Shown piece by piece: positions 1-8,578 of a stretch of DNA of 64,000 nt. The stretch lies in the NCBI RefSeq assembly GCF_000614975.1, contig NZ_BALM01000013.1, positions 62,001-126,000 on the forward strand, read 5' to 3'. Below the pieces are notes generated by a model. It was not told the origin of the DNA. It was given only the letters and a program-made list of their open reading frames with translations, and did not search any database. How positions within the stretch are numbered: position 1 is the first letter of the stretch; the number at the start of each line of letters is the position of its first letter. Made by a program: the position numbers and the translations under genes. This DNA comes from Shewanella marina JCM 15074 (GTDB taxonomy: Bacteria; Pseudomonadota; Gammaproteobacteria; Enterobacterales; Shewanellaceae).

Positions 1-131
1 AATTGTGCTTAAGTAGGCATTTATAACACATGACCAGCGTTAGATTTTAGATATAAGTCGTCCTCAGGATGTAGGCAACAATTTGGTTTTGTGTCGCGCT
101 CGGTTTTATACTAATCAGCAGGAAGCTGTTT

Positions 132-2036
132 ATGAAATTAACCCAAATATTGATTCAAAAATTAACTAGGTTTTGGCTTGTATCGTTAGCTGCTGTTGCT
201 TTTATATTCTTGTTAACTGCCTATATTAGCTTTACTCATTTAAGTTATAAGTTTCAAAATCAACAAGTGGATGAGATTGAATCCATTCTAGTTGAAAATT
301 ATGCCCAATCTGGATTTAATCAAGTCTCTCCGTGGTTACCCTCATTATTAAAAGCGTTTAATACAGAATCGTTTCAGCTATATCAGCAGCAACAATTGAT
401 TTTTAACTATCAAGATCAGCTTGGGCTTGAGCATTATGTGCAATATCGTGTTGATCTTGATTTGCCTCAGTCTAGCCATTTTTTGATTAAAATGGCGCCT
501 CCTTATATTTTACATCGCTTTACTATGACGGAATGGCAAGTGCTGATCTTTGGTTTGATTGCGGTCATTGTTTTTGTTCGGTTTGGCTATTTATGGTACA
601 GCTCGCAGTTGCAAGGTATAGAGTCTCTGGCAAAACGCAGTCAATACATCGTGATGAAAGAGTATGATCGCGCCCGTAGTTTTAAGGAGGCGATTAAACC
701 TAAGATTATCGATCAAGCATTAACACAGTTATTAGATGAATTGGAGGATGCGCAACAAGAGCGGTCGCGGTTTGATAAATTTATTCGAGCCAATACCTTT
801 TTGGATGCAGAAACTGGGATTGGTAATATTTTATTTCTTAATAATCGTCTAAATGCACTGAGTTATGAACATAAAATGATTGCTCATGGCGCCGTGTTGT
901 TAATTGAGTTTGAAGATTTAGAGTTAATGTCTAAAAAAGTAGGTTCAAGCCAAATGCTTGAGCTATTGCACCTTGCCATTAATGGTATTAATCAATTATT
1001 GCAGGCTCATCCTGATTCAATTTTTGCCCGCCGTAATGACAATCAGTTTGCGATTATTGTGCCGCAACTGTCGTTACTTGAAGCTGAGCAGCTTGCTGCT
1101 AAAATTCTGAAAGTCTGTCTACATTTACCGGTAAGTCCGTTATACCAGCAAGATAATATTTTGCATTTAGGATGTGCCTATTATAAAGAACAAGACAGTA
1201 AAGCTGGCGTTGTTGAAGAAGCGGATATGGCATTAAGAGCGGCGCAACTACAAGGTAATAATACTTGGTTTATGTATGATAAAGGGGCGGTTGATGCTGA
1301 ATTTAATCGTGGTTCTGTACGTTGGCGGGCATTATTAGAAGATGCATTAACGAAGAAACGCTTTGGTATTATTTCGCAACCCGTTATTGATAGTGATGAC
1401 CTTATTGATCATCGTGAAGTTTTTGCTACGGTTAAAGATACACATGGAAACGTCATTAAAGCTCATTTGTTTATTCCAATGGCGGTGAAATGTGGCTTAA
1501 TGCCTAAAATTGAACGGCAAATTATAGAAAAGATATTATTCGAAGTTTTGCCTCAGGCTGAATCTTCAAAACAATATTATGCGATTAATTTAAGTTTAGA
1601 TTCGTTGCAAAATAAAGCTTTTGTTGGTTGGTTAACTCGAATTTTATTGGAGTATCGACATTATGTTGATCAGCTCATTTTTGAGGTCAGCGAAAATGTT
1701 GTTATTGCGCATCAACAGCAGCTGTTACCTATTTTTAAAATGATCAAAAAAATGGGGGCTAGAATTTGTGTTGATCATGTTGGGCAGCAAGTGGTCAGTA
1801 CGCAGTACATCAAGCTATTTCAATTTGATTTAATTAAGCTGCATCGTTCAATTGTTAGTCAAATCCATATGTCACCTGAGAACCAATTATTTATTCGTAG
1901 TTTGATTGGCAGTTTGTACCGTACCGATGTACAAGTATTTGCTCAAGGTGTTGAGTCGTTTGAAGAATGGCAGATTTTAAGAATTTTAGGTGTGAGTGCC
2001 GCACAAGGCAGTTATTTCTTTAAGCCCGCTGCATAA
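132..2036 (+). CDS. csrD: CsrD/MshH, degenerate GGDEF-EAL regulator of CsrB/C RNA turnover
   Basis: Inner-membrane protein of 634 aa. In E. coli CsrD targets the small RNAs CsrB/CsrC for RNase E decay rather than making or degrading c-di-GMP; in vibrios the same gene at the head of the MSHA locus is called mshH. Visible are an N-terminal membrane helix (about 14-33), a periplasmic stretch, a second helix (about 135-156), a GGDEF-like domain (about 220-390) and an EAL-like domain (about 400-630). Both catalytic signatures are degenerate: the GGDEF position reads RRNDNQF (about 299-305), the EAL position reads ISQPV, and the usual DDFG loop reads DHVGQQ. This matches CsrD and argues against enzymatic activity. 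The ATG is preceded by an AGGAA-type ribosome site. It ends 190 bp before mshI on the same strand. Confidence 0.88.
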   Translation: MKLTQILIQKLTRFWLVSLAAVAFIFLLTAYISFTHLSYKFQNQQVDEIESILVENYAQSGFNQVSPWLPSLLKAFNTESFQLYQQQQLIFNYQDQLGLEHYVQYRVDLDLPQSSHFLIKMAPPYILHRFTMTEWQVLIFGLIAVIVFVRFGYLWYSSQLQGIESLAKRSQYIVMKEYDRARSFKEAIKPKIIDQALTQLLDELEDAQQERSRFDKFIRANTFLDAETGIGNILFLNNRLNALSYEHKMIAHGAVLLIEFEDLELMSKKVGSSQMLELLHLAINGINQLLQAHPDSIFARRNDNQFAIIVPQLSLLEAEQLAAKILKVCLHLPVSPLYQQDNILHLGCAYYKEQDSKAGVVEEADMALRAAQLQGNNTWFMYDKGAVDAEFNRGSVRWRALLEDALTKKRFGIISQPVIDSDDLIDHREVFATVKDTHGNVIKAHLFIPMAVKCGLMPKIERQIIEKILFEVLPQAESSKQYYAINLSLDSLQNKAFVGWLTRILLEYRHYVDQLIFEVSENVVIAHQQQLLPIFKMIKKMGARICVDHVGQQVVSTQYIKLFQFDLIKLHRSIVSQIHMSPENQLFIRSLIGSLYRTDVQVFAQGVESFEEWQILRILGVSAAQGSYFFKPAA

Positions 2037-2226
2037 ATACAAGTGTAATATGTTTATTAACAAATAGTTAACTTGTTTATGGGTATGGATAAGTTTATTA
2101 TATAGTGTGATTTTTCGTGAGGTCTCAGTCGTAATAATGATGAGTCACGAGAGAAAATATTAATATTAAAAATCAATGTTGGATAACCGCTGCGTCAAAT
2201 AACTAAGATTAGCAACACTTGTAGCA

Positions 2227-3153
2227 TTGTTGTTTTATCGACAAAATTCATGGATAAAAATTGTGTTTAATAGATTAATGTTTTGGCGCAAATCAAGTTC
2301 GTTACCGCAGATAGGCCTGTTTCTAGGCTTAGATAAAGCATGGGTATATGTTCCGCAAACCGCTAATACACCGATTAGAACTGAAGAATTAGATTATCAA
2401 TCAAACGGTTGGGACTCTCTATTCGCACAAATAGCCGATGATTTCGGGCATTGTGAACTCTCTATCGTACTTTCACCAAAGCTATACCAATTATTAATTG
2501 CCGATAAACCAGCGGTAGAAGGTGATGAGTTGGCTAGCGCCTTGCTTTGGTCAATTAAAGATATGGTGTCAATTCCAGTTCATAATATTCATTTAGACTA
2601 CTTTGAATCACCCATTACCAACTCGTCTAAACTACAAGTTGTGGTTGCCGATAAAGCAATGTTATCTAAATTATGTGCCAGTGCTCAGGATTATAAGTTA
2701 ACAATTGCCAATATTGGCGTCGAAGAATTGACGCTGAGCAATCTATTTGTATCAGATAAACATGCTCATATGATTGTTTGTTTAGTGCCCGGTCAAGATC
2801 TGTTACTGGCAGTGGTGCGTGAAGGCGCATTATATATGCAACGTCATGTGCGTGGTTTTGGCGAGCTGTATAAAATGAATGCAGAACAGCTTTCTTATGG
2901 TATCGCTGATAATTTGACTTTAGAGATGCAGCGTTCGATGGATTATTTCGAAAGCTTATTGCATCAATCTCCTGTTGCCTCAATAGAGCTTTTAATGGAT
3001 GGCGAAGTGAATGCATTAGCCCAACTTTTAACGCCTAATTTTAATCAACCCGTGAATGTGATTGAAAAAATGTCAGTAGAGACGACTTTAGCGATGTTGG
3101 CCTATAGCGAGTGCACGCGAGCTGCAAATGTGAGTGAGGCCTCTGATGAGTAA
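2227..3153 (+). CDS. mshI: MshI, PilM-like MSHA biogenesis protein
   Basis: Predicted 308 aa actin-fold (PilM-like) component of the inner-membrane assembly platform of the MSHA pilus. The call rests on position (between csrD and PilN/PilO-like genes) and on overall similarity to MshI, with the early segment IGLFLGLDKAWVYV. The start is uncertain: the frame opens with TTG TTG at 2227, the first ATG is at 2278 (MFWRKSS), and neither has a clear Shine-Dalgarno sequence. The longer form is given because the FWRK segment normally lies a few residues inside MshI proteins, which is a judgement. The next gene overlaps its stop by 8 bp. Confidence 0.8.
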   Translation: MLFYRQNSWIKIVFNRLMFWRKSSSLPQIGLFLGLDKAWVYVPQTANTPIRTEELDYQSNGWDSLFAQIADDFGHCELSIVLSPKLYQLLIADKPAVEGDELASALLWSIKDMVSIPVHNIHLDYFESPITNSSKLQVVVADKAMLSKLCASAQDYKLTIANIGVEELTLSNLFVSDKHAHMIVCLVPGQDLLLAVVREGALYMQRHVRGFGELYKMNAEQLSYGIADNLTLEMQRSMDYFESLLHQSPVASIELLMDGEVNALAQLLTPNFNQPVNVIEKMSVETTLAMLAYSECTRAANVSEASDE

Positions 3154-3766
3154 GTTAAGAGTTAATTTATTTTCAGAAGCATTATTGCCGCCTAAATTAC
3201 GTTTATCGTTTGAACATTTAATGATGACAAGCGCAGCAATTGTAGTGATTGCGATATTACTGATGATGTGGAGTTATTGGGAGTTTAGCCAAACTCAAGT
3301 TGCGCTTAGTCAGCAACAAGATAAGCAGCTCATATTATCAACAAATAAAGAAAAGTTAGAGCAGCAGCTCTCTCTAAAAGTCGCAGGACAAGCATTAGTT
3401 GCTCAAGTTAAGCGTGAGACAGAGCAATTAGCATTGAAGAATGAGCTACTTATTCATCTTAAACAGCGTCAGCTCCAACCTGACAATCAAGGTTTTGCGA
3501 CAGCGTTAACTGATCTGGCTCAAGTGACAACCGATGCTGTCTGGCTGAGCCGTATTCAAATGGGTAACGGCCACTATCAATTTGATGGTTTTGCATTGCA
3601 ACCTAAAAATGTACCACAGTGGATTGAGCGTCTAGAGTCAACTCAAGCCTTTAGCGGTCAAACATTTGCTTCTATGACAATGAGCCGCGGTAAAGATCAA
3701 CCATTAGCATTTAGTTTGCAGAGTCAAATTGTGACGAAAGAAAAAGCGGCGGGGAGCAACCAATGA
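3146..3766 (+). CDS. PilN-like MSHA assembly protein (MshI2-type)
   Basis: 206 aa bitopic inner-membrane protein with a short cytoplasmic N-terminus (SKLRVNLFSEALLPPKLRLS), one membrane helix (about 26-47) and a periplasmic coiled-coil/ferredoxin-like region. This is the PilN/GspL-C architecture that pairs with PilM-like MshI and PilO-like MshJ. ATG 3146 is chosen because it has a GTGAGG ribosome site inside the end of mshI and gives the conserved N-terminus; an upstream in-frame GTG at 3134 would add four residues. It overlaps mshI by 8 bp and mshJ by 4 bp, so translation is probably coupled. Confidence 0.78.
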   Translation: MSKLRVNLFSEALLPPKLRLSFEHLMMTSAAIVVIAILLMMWSYWEFSQTQVALSQQQDKQLILSTNKEKLEQQLSLKVAGQALVAQVKRETEQLALKNELLIHLKQRQLQPDNQGFATALTDLAQVTTDAVWLSRIQMGNGHYQFDGFALQPKNVPQWIERLESTQAFSGQTFASMTMSRGKDQPLAFSLQSQIVTKEKAAGSNQ

Positions 3767-4419
3767 AGCAAAGATGGGTTGTAATAGGCCAAAAATTTAA
3801 TGCGTTAACCGAACGTGAGCGCATCATGATTGCGACTGCGCTTTTTGTTGTGTTAGCCAGTGTTGCGTATTTGATTTTAGATGATGGTTGGATGAAGCAG
3901 CAGCAATTACAGTCACAGCTTGATTCACTGACTACTGATAATCAGTTACTGCAGTTGCACATAGAAGGTTATCAACAACGTCTTAAAATTAATCCAGACG
4001 ATGAATATCGCAAGAAATTAGCGGATATTGAATTACAAACAGATAGCGCAGATCAAAAACTTAAACAGCAAATGGTTGATATGATCCCTGCCGATGACAT
4101 GGCGCAAGTGTTATCACAGCTGCTAAGTAAAGTGAAAGGTTTAAAATTAATTGAGTTTAACTCGATTGCCGCAGTGCCATTATTGAAAGATAAAGATCAT
4201 AACAAGATGAATTTATACCGTCATGGTATTCGTATTGTGTTTGAAGGTGATTATTTTTCAACGTTAAGATTTGTTGAATCGGTAGAGCAATTACCATCAA
4301 GGTTATATTGGAATAAGCTAGATTATGTGGTGGATAAGTATCCAATTGCCAAAGTCGAGCTAGAATTAAATACCTTGAGTATCAATAAGGACTTTATCAG
4401 TGTTGCCAGTAAAAACTAG
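3763..4419 (+). CDS. mshJ: MshJ, PilO/GspM-like MSHA biogenesis protein
   Basis: 218 aa inner-membrane protein: cytoplasmic N-terminus (KFNALTERERIMIA), one transmembrane helix (about 22-41), a predicted coiled coil with many Gln and Lys (about 45-110), and a C-terminal periplasmic domain. This is the MshJ/PilO/GspM layout. ATG 3763 follows a GGGGAG ribosome site and overlaps the preceding stop by four bases (ATGA). The 3' end overlaps mshK by 20 bp. Role by family knowledge: part of the MshI-PilN-MshJ platform linking the cytoplasmic motor to the secretin. Confidence 0.85.
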   Translation: MKQRWVVIGQKFNALTERERIMIATALFVVLASVAYLILDDGWMKQQQLQSQLDSLTTDNQLLQLHIEGYQQRLKINPDDEYRKKLADIELQTDSADQKLKQQMVDMIPADDMAQVLSQLLSKVKGLKLIEFNSIAAVPLLKDKDHNKMNLYRHGIRIVFEGDYFSTLRFVESVEQLPSRLYWNKLDYVVDKYPIAKVELELNTLSINKDFISVASKN

Positions 4420-4744
4420 TTATTTGTATTTGATAGGTTCGCTCTTGGTGCTGTCGCTGACAACGGCTGAAGCTGCTGCATTAAAAGATCCTACGCGTCC
4501 AGCGGCTTATGCTGGGCAGCAACACACAGAAAGTATTGAATCTGGCGATTTGGTCTTAAATAGTGTGGTTAAAGCGGGCCGTGATGCTATTGCTGTTATC
4601 AATAACAATATGTATAAAGTCGGCGCGCGAGTACAAGGTGTACGTATTAAATATATTGGCGATAGCTACGTTAAATTAGCAGATGGTCGTCAATTAAACT
4701 TGTTTCAATCAGTTAAAAATTCCAAGGGAAATATACCTAAATGA
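4400..4744 (+). CDS. mshK: MshK, PilP-like periplasmic MSHA protein
   Basis: 114 aa exported protein with a signal peptide (hydrophobic YLYLIGSLLVLSL, cleavage near AEA-A) and the small beta domain typical of MshK/PilP. The segments LKDPTRP and DGRQLNLF are characteristic (the DPTRP motif is common to PilP/MshK). It starts with GTG at 4400 with AAGGA about 9 bases upstream inside mshJ; a TTG follows directly. It overlaps mshJ by 20 bp and mshL by 4 bp. Probably links the inner-membrane platform to the MshL secretin in the periplasm. Confidence 0.82.
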   Translation: MLPVKTSYLYLIGSLLVLSLTTAEAAALKDPTRPAAYAGQQHTESIESGDLVLNSVVKAGRDAIAVINNNMYKVGARVQGVRIKYIGDSYVKLADGRQLNLFQSVKNSKGNIPK

Positions 4745-6411
4745 CCGTGATTAAATACATGATGCCTTTGCTATCACTATTTTTAGTGGCTTGCCAGACC
4801 ACGGATCGGCCACAGCCTGTGGCAGCGAAAGAAGCTCTTGAAAATTCGATTAAAGCTGATGCACTAAAAAATGCAACACCACCGCCGCCAGCATTGCCTG
4901 CAAGCGTGCAGCAAGAGTTAGCGTCATCTGGTTTATTAACGGGTGTTGCCGCGCTACCTAAAAGCGAGCGTCGTTTTGATGTGTCTGCAAATGGTGTTGA
5001 AGCCAAAGTGTTCTTTTCTAGCTTAGTACAAGGTACTAATCTAAGTGTTGCAGTTGCTCCCGGCGTCACAGGTACTATTTCGCTAGCGTTAAAAGGTGTA
5101 ACCCTAAGTGAAGCCTTGCAAGTCGTTGAAGATATGTATGGTTATGAAGTATCTCGCCAAGGCCGAGTGCTACAAATTTACCCAGCAGGCATGCGCACTG
5201 AAACATTCCCACTCAATTATTTAGATATGCAACGCCAAGGTTTATCGTTGACTTCAGTTAACTCTGGTCGTATTTCTGATAATGATAATAGCGGTGATAG
5301 CAGTTCAAGTTCTGATGTTTCTGGTGATAACAATAATAACGATAGTAGCGATAGCGAAGGTGGTAGTGAAGCCACTAACGGTACATTTATCCGCTCTAAA
5401 ACTAAAACAGATTTCTGGGGCGAGTTACAAAAAACCTTAGTATCGATTGTGGGATCATCTGGTGGTGGACGTCAGGTGGTGGTATCACCACAAGCGGGCT
5501 TAGTGACGGTTCGAGCTTACCCTAATGAGCTTCGTCAAGTTCGTCATTTCTTAAATACTGCCGAAGAGCATTTACAGCGTCAGGTGATTCTAGAAGCTAA
5601 AGTTTTAGAGGTTACTTTATCTGATGGCTATCAGCAGGGTATTCACTGGCAGCAGATTTTAGGCAGCGCGGGTCACGGTGGTAATACGAGCATTGATTTT
5701 GGTACCAGTGGCGGTACTTTTGGTGATCAAATTACCAATGCGATTGGTGGCATTACCACCATTGGCGTAAAAGGAGCTGATTTTGCGGCAATGATCAGTT
5801 TACTGGATACTCAAGGTGATGTTGATGTGTTATCTAGCCCACGAGTGACTGCGACTAATAACCAAAAAGCTGTGATTAAAGTGGGTAAAGACGAATACTT
5901 CGTGACGAACGTGTCATCAACCACGATTGCGGGTTCAACAACCACAAGTTCGACTCCACAAGTACAGTTAACGCCGTTCTTCTCTGGTATTGCACTTGAT
6001 GTAACTCCTCAGATTGATGGTACTGGTGATGTGTTATTGCATATTCACCCATCAGTGATTGATGTGAAAGAGCAAACTAAAGAAGTAGAATTATCTGCTG
6101 ACTCAATTTTGAAACTACCATTAGCGCAAAGCGAAATCAGAGAGTCTGATACCGTGATTAAAGCACGTTCAGGTTCAGTAGTTGTGATCGGCGGTTTGAT
6201 GAAAACTGAAAATCGCGATGTGGTTTCAAAAGTTCCATTATTAGGTGATATTCCATTCTTAGGCGAGGCATTTACTAACCGCAGTAAAGTGAAAACCAAA
6301 ACTGAGTTAGTGATCTTATTGAAGCCGACCGTAGTAGGTAATGATACTTGGGCCAAAGAGCTACAGCGTTCAAAAGCACTACTAGAGCGTTGGTATCCTC
6401 AGGAGCAATAA
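4741..6411 (+). CDS. mshL: MshL, outer-membrane secretin
   Basis: 556 aa lipoprotein secretin forming the outer-membrane pore for the MSHA pilus. The signal sequence ends in a lipobox, LVAC, with Cys18. There follow a secretin/TonB N-terminal short domain (about 80-140), an unusual low-complexity Ser/Asn/Asp-rich stretch (about 178-215), a N-domain with VSPQAGLVTVRAYP, and the C-terminal secretin domain (about 280-545) with the VPLLGDIPFLGEAF signature and a KTKTELVILLKP end. The ATG overlaps the mshK stop (ATGA). The Ser/Asn/Asp insert is probably a flexible linker. Confidence 0.93.
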   Translation: MTVIKYMMPLLSLFLVACQTTDRPQPVAAKEALENSIKADALKNATPPPPALPASVQQELASSGLLTGVAALPKSERRFDVSANGVEAKVFFSSLVQGTNLSVAVAPGVTGTISLALKGVTLSEALQVVEDMYGYEVSRQGRVLQIYPAGMRTETFPLNYLDMQRQGLSLTSVNSGRISDNDNSGDSSSSSDVSGDNNNNDSSDSEGGSEATNGTFIRSKTKTDFWGELQKTLVSIVGSSGGGRQVVVSPQAGLVTVRAYPNELRQVRHFLNTAEEHLQRQVILEAKVLEVTLSDGYQQGIHWQQILGSAGHGGNTSIDFGTSGGTFGDQITNAIGGITTIGVKGADFAAMISLLDTQGDVDVLSSPRVTATNNQKAVIKVGKDEYFVTNVSSTTIAGSTTTSSTPQVQLTPFFSGIALDVTPQIDGTGDVLLHIHPSVIDVKEQTKEVELSADSILKLPLAQSEIRESDTVIKARSGSVVVIGGLMKTENRDVVSKVPLLGDIPFLGEAFTNRSKVKTKTELVILLKPTVVGNDTWAKELQRSKALLERWYPQEQ

Positions 6412-6417
6412 TTCTGC

Positions 6418-7326
6418 ATGTACTTGCAACATTTCGGCCTAAAAGAAGTGCCATTTTCATTAACTCCGAATACGGACTTCTTTTTAGGTTTGCCATCACA
6501 TGTGGAGGCGTTGCAGGTACTGCAAATAGCGCTACAAACCGGTGAAGGCTTTATTAAAGTTACTGGTGAAGTGGGAACAGGTAAAACCCTTATTTGTCGT
6601 AAGTTGATTAATGAGTTACCTGATAATTATCGTTGTGCTTACCTTCCTAATCCTTTTCTTAGCCCAGCCGAAATGCGCTGGGCTGTTGCGCTTGAACTTG
6701 GGCTAACGTTTTCTGCTGATATCGATCAATTACAGCTTTCTATTTTGATCCAGCAACAGTTACTGGCATTAAGTGGGCAGGGGCTATCGATTGTGATGGT
6801 ACTTGATGAAGCACAAGCCTTGCCTGATGAAACATTGGAAGCGTTGCGTTTATTCACTAACTTAGAAACTGAAAAACGCAAATTGATCCAAGTGGTACTG
6901 TTTGGTCAGCCGGAATTAGATCAACGTTTAAAACAAGATAAATTTAGACAGTTGCGGCAGCGTATTACCTTCAGTTACTCACTCAGGCCTTTGAATAATA
7001 GTGAAGGACAAGCGTATATTCAGCATCGTTTAGCTAAAGCAGGACGGCAAGGGCAGCCGCTATTTACCGGTAAACAAACCGCTAAAATAACGACGTTAGC
7101 ACGCGGGATCCCACGGCTAATTAACATTTTGGCGCATAAATCTTTAATGCTGAGTTATGGTGAAGGAAAAGCTCAGGTATTAGATCGGCATTTACGCGCA
7201 GCCGCGGTCGATACCATAGATGTGCAAGGTTCAACTAAACACACAGTGTTATGGATGCTAGGTGCGTCACTGTTAATGGTGGCGGCATTAACTGGCTATT
7301 ATTTTTATTTTGGAGTAACACCATGA
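6418..7326 (+). CDS. mshM: MshM, ExeA-like AAA ATPase
   Basis: 302 aa ATPase of the ExeA/GspA family, thought to help secretin assembly or peptidoglycan passage. Start MYLQHFGLKEVPFSLTPN is the standard family N-terminus. Walker A GEVGTGKT is at residues 50-57 and Walker B VMVLDEAQ at about 126-133 (D130, E131). A C-terminal membrane helix (about 277-299) ends the protein; it lacks the periplasmic peptidoglycan-binding domain of full-length ExeA. It sits 6 bp after mshL and its stop overlaps the mshN ATG (ATGA). Confidence 0.9.
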   Translation: MYLQHFGLKEVPFSLTPNTDFFLGLPSHVEALQVLQIALQTGEGFIKVTGEVGTGKTLICRKLINELPDNYRCAYLPNPFLSPAEMRWAVALELGLTFSADIDQLQLSILIQQQLLALSGQGLSIVMVLDEAQALPDETLEALRLFTNLETEKRKLIQVVLFGQPELDQRLKQDKFRQLRQRITFSYSLRPLNNSEGQAYIQHRLAKAGRQGQPLFTGKQTAKITTLARGIPRLINILAHKSLMLSYGEGKAQVLDRHLRAAAVDTIDVQGSTKHTVLWMLGASLLMVAALTGYYFYFGVTP

Positions 7327-8576
7327 GTGTGATTAATAAGGTGCTAAAAGATCTTGATCAGCGCCAACAGCCCCATGGTATGGATAATATTACCGCAGCC
7401 CATGCGGTGTATCCTGTCCGCAGTGCGCGTTGGCCTTGGGTATTCGTGGCAATATTGATGATCTTAGCTGCTGGCTATTTTGGTTACTGGCTGCACGGCA
7501 ATGCCGAAACAACCTTAGCGTCAAAAGCAGCCGTTGTCGCTGAATCAACCCCTGTACCTAAATCGACAACAGTACCAGCGCAGAGTGCAGATAAGGCTAG
7601 TGTGACAAAGACCAGCACAGTACAAGTCAATACTTCACAAGCAATACAAGTCACTGAGCCTATTGGAGCTACGCAGGCAGACCTTACTGCAACAGTGAGT
7701 GATACTAAGCCAAGTGGCCAAACTGCAATCGTGCAACAAGTGCCAGAGGCTCAAGTTGATCAAATCAATGAGGCTGCAGCGCAAACGGCTAAACAACAAC
7801 AGTTAACGGTATTAGCTAACAAAGTGATTGCAACACCAACGCCCCAAACGAGCACGGTAACCGAGACACCAAAAGCAGATAAACAACCCGCGCAAACTCC
7901 GTCGCCAGCAGTGACTGAAACACAAGTTATGCGTCAGGCGGAAGCGGCATCATCGACTAAAGCTCAGCAAGGCACGATGGCAGTGACCGAGGTAAAATTA
8001 ACACCTCAACAATTGGCTAAAAAGCGTTTTGGGTTAGCTATGGATGCCAAGCGTAATGGTGATATGGATGATGCTATGCAACTGTTTAATCAAGTATTAA
8101 CGATTGACGCTAGCATGCATCAAGCACGTAAACAGTTAGCGGCAATGTTTTATGGACGTCAGCAGTATATCCAGGCTTCAGAAGTGTTAGAGCAAGGATT
8201 AGCGTTATACCCAAAAGAATATGAATTTATTATTTTATTAGCTCGAGTACAGTTAGCTCAAGGCCATAATCAAGCCGTGCTAGCTTTATTAAAACAGATC
8301 CCTGCTAGTAGTAAATTTGCGATGGAAAAGTGGGCGCTGCAAAGTGATATTGCCCAAAAACTCGGTCAGTTTGAATTAGCCGAACAAGGTTACCGTAAGT
8401 TAGCTCAGCATCAACCAGAACAACCTCGGTGGTGGATGGGATTGGCTTATGCGCTAGATTCTCAAGCAAATTATACTGCTGCTAAGACGGCATATAAACA
8501 AGCCTTGTTATATCCAGGTTTATCATCGGCCGCAGAGCAATTTATTAAGACTCGGTTACAGCAGTTAGGAGAATAG
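7323..8576 (+). CDS. mshN: MshN, TPR protein of MSHA biogenesis
   Basis: 417 aa inner-membrane protein with a short cytoplasmic head (MSVINKVLKDLDQRQQP, characteristic of MshN), a transmembrane helix (37-57), a long periplasmic Thr/Ala/Gln/Pro-rich linker (about 65-235) and a C-terminal set of tetratricopeptide repeats (about 240-415). ATG 7323 is preferred over the upstream GTG at 7251 because it overlaps the mshM stop as ATGA and gives the conserved N-terminus. It ends 2 bp before mshE. Confidence 0.88.
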   Translation: MSVINKVLKDLDQRQQPHGMDNITAAHAVYPVRSARWPWVFVAILMILAAGYFGYWLHGNAETTLASKAAVVAESTPVPKSTTVPAQSADKASVTKTSTVQVNTSQAIQVTEPIGATQADLTATVSDTKPSGQTAIVQQVPEAQVDQINEAAAQTAKQQQLTVLANKVIATPTPQTSTVTETPKADKQPAQTPSPAVTETQVMRQAEAASSTKAQQGTMAVTEVKLTPQQLAKKRFGLAMDAKRNGDMDDAMQLFNQVLTIDASMHQARKQLAAMFYGRQQYIQASEVLEQGLALYPKEYEFIILLARVQLAQGHNQAVLALLKQIPASSKFAMEKWALQSDIAQKLGQFELAEQGYRKLAQHQPEQPRWWMGLAYALDSQANYTAAKTAYKQALLYPGLSSAAEQFIKTRLQQLGE

Positions 8577-8578
8577 CG

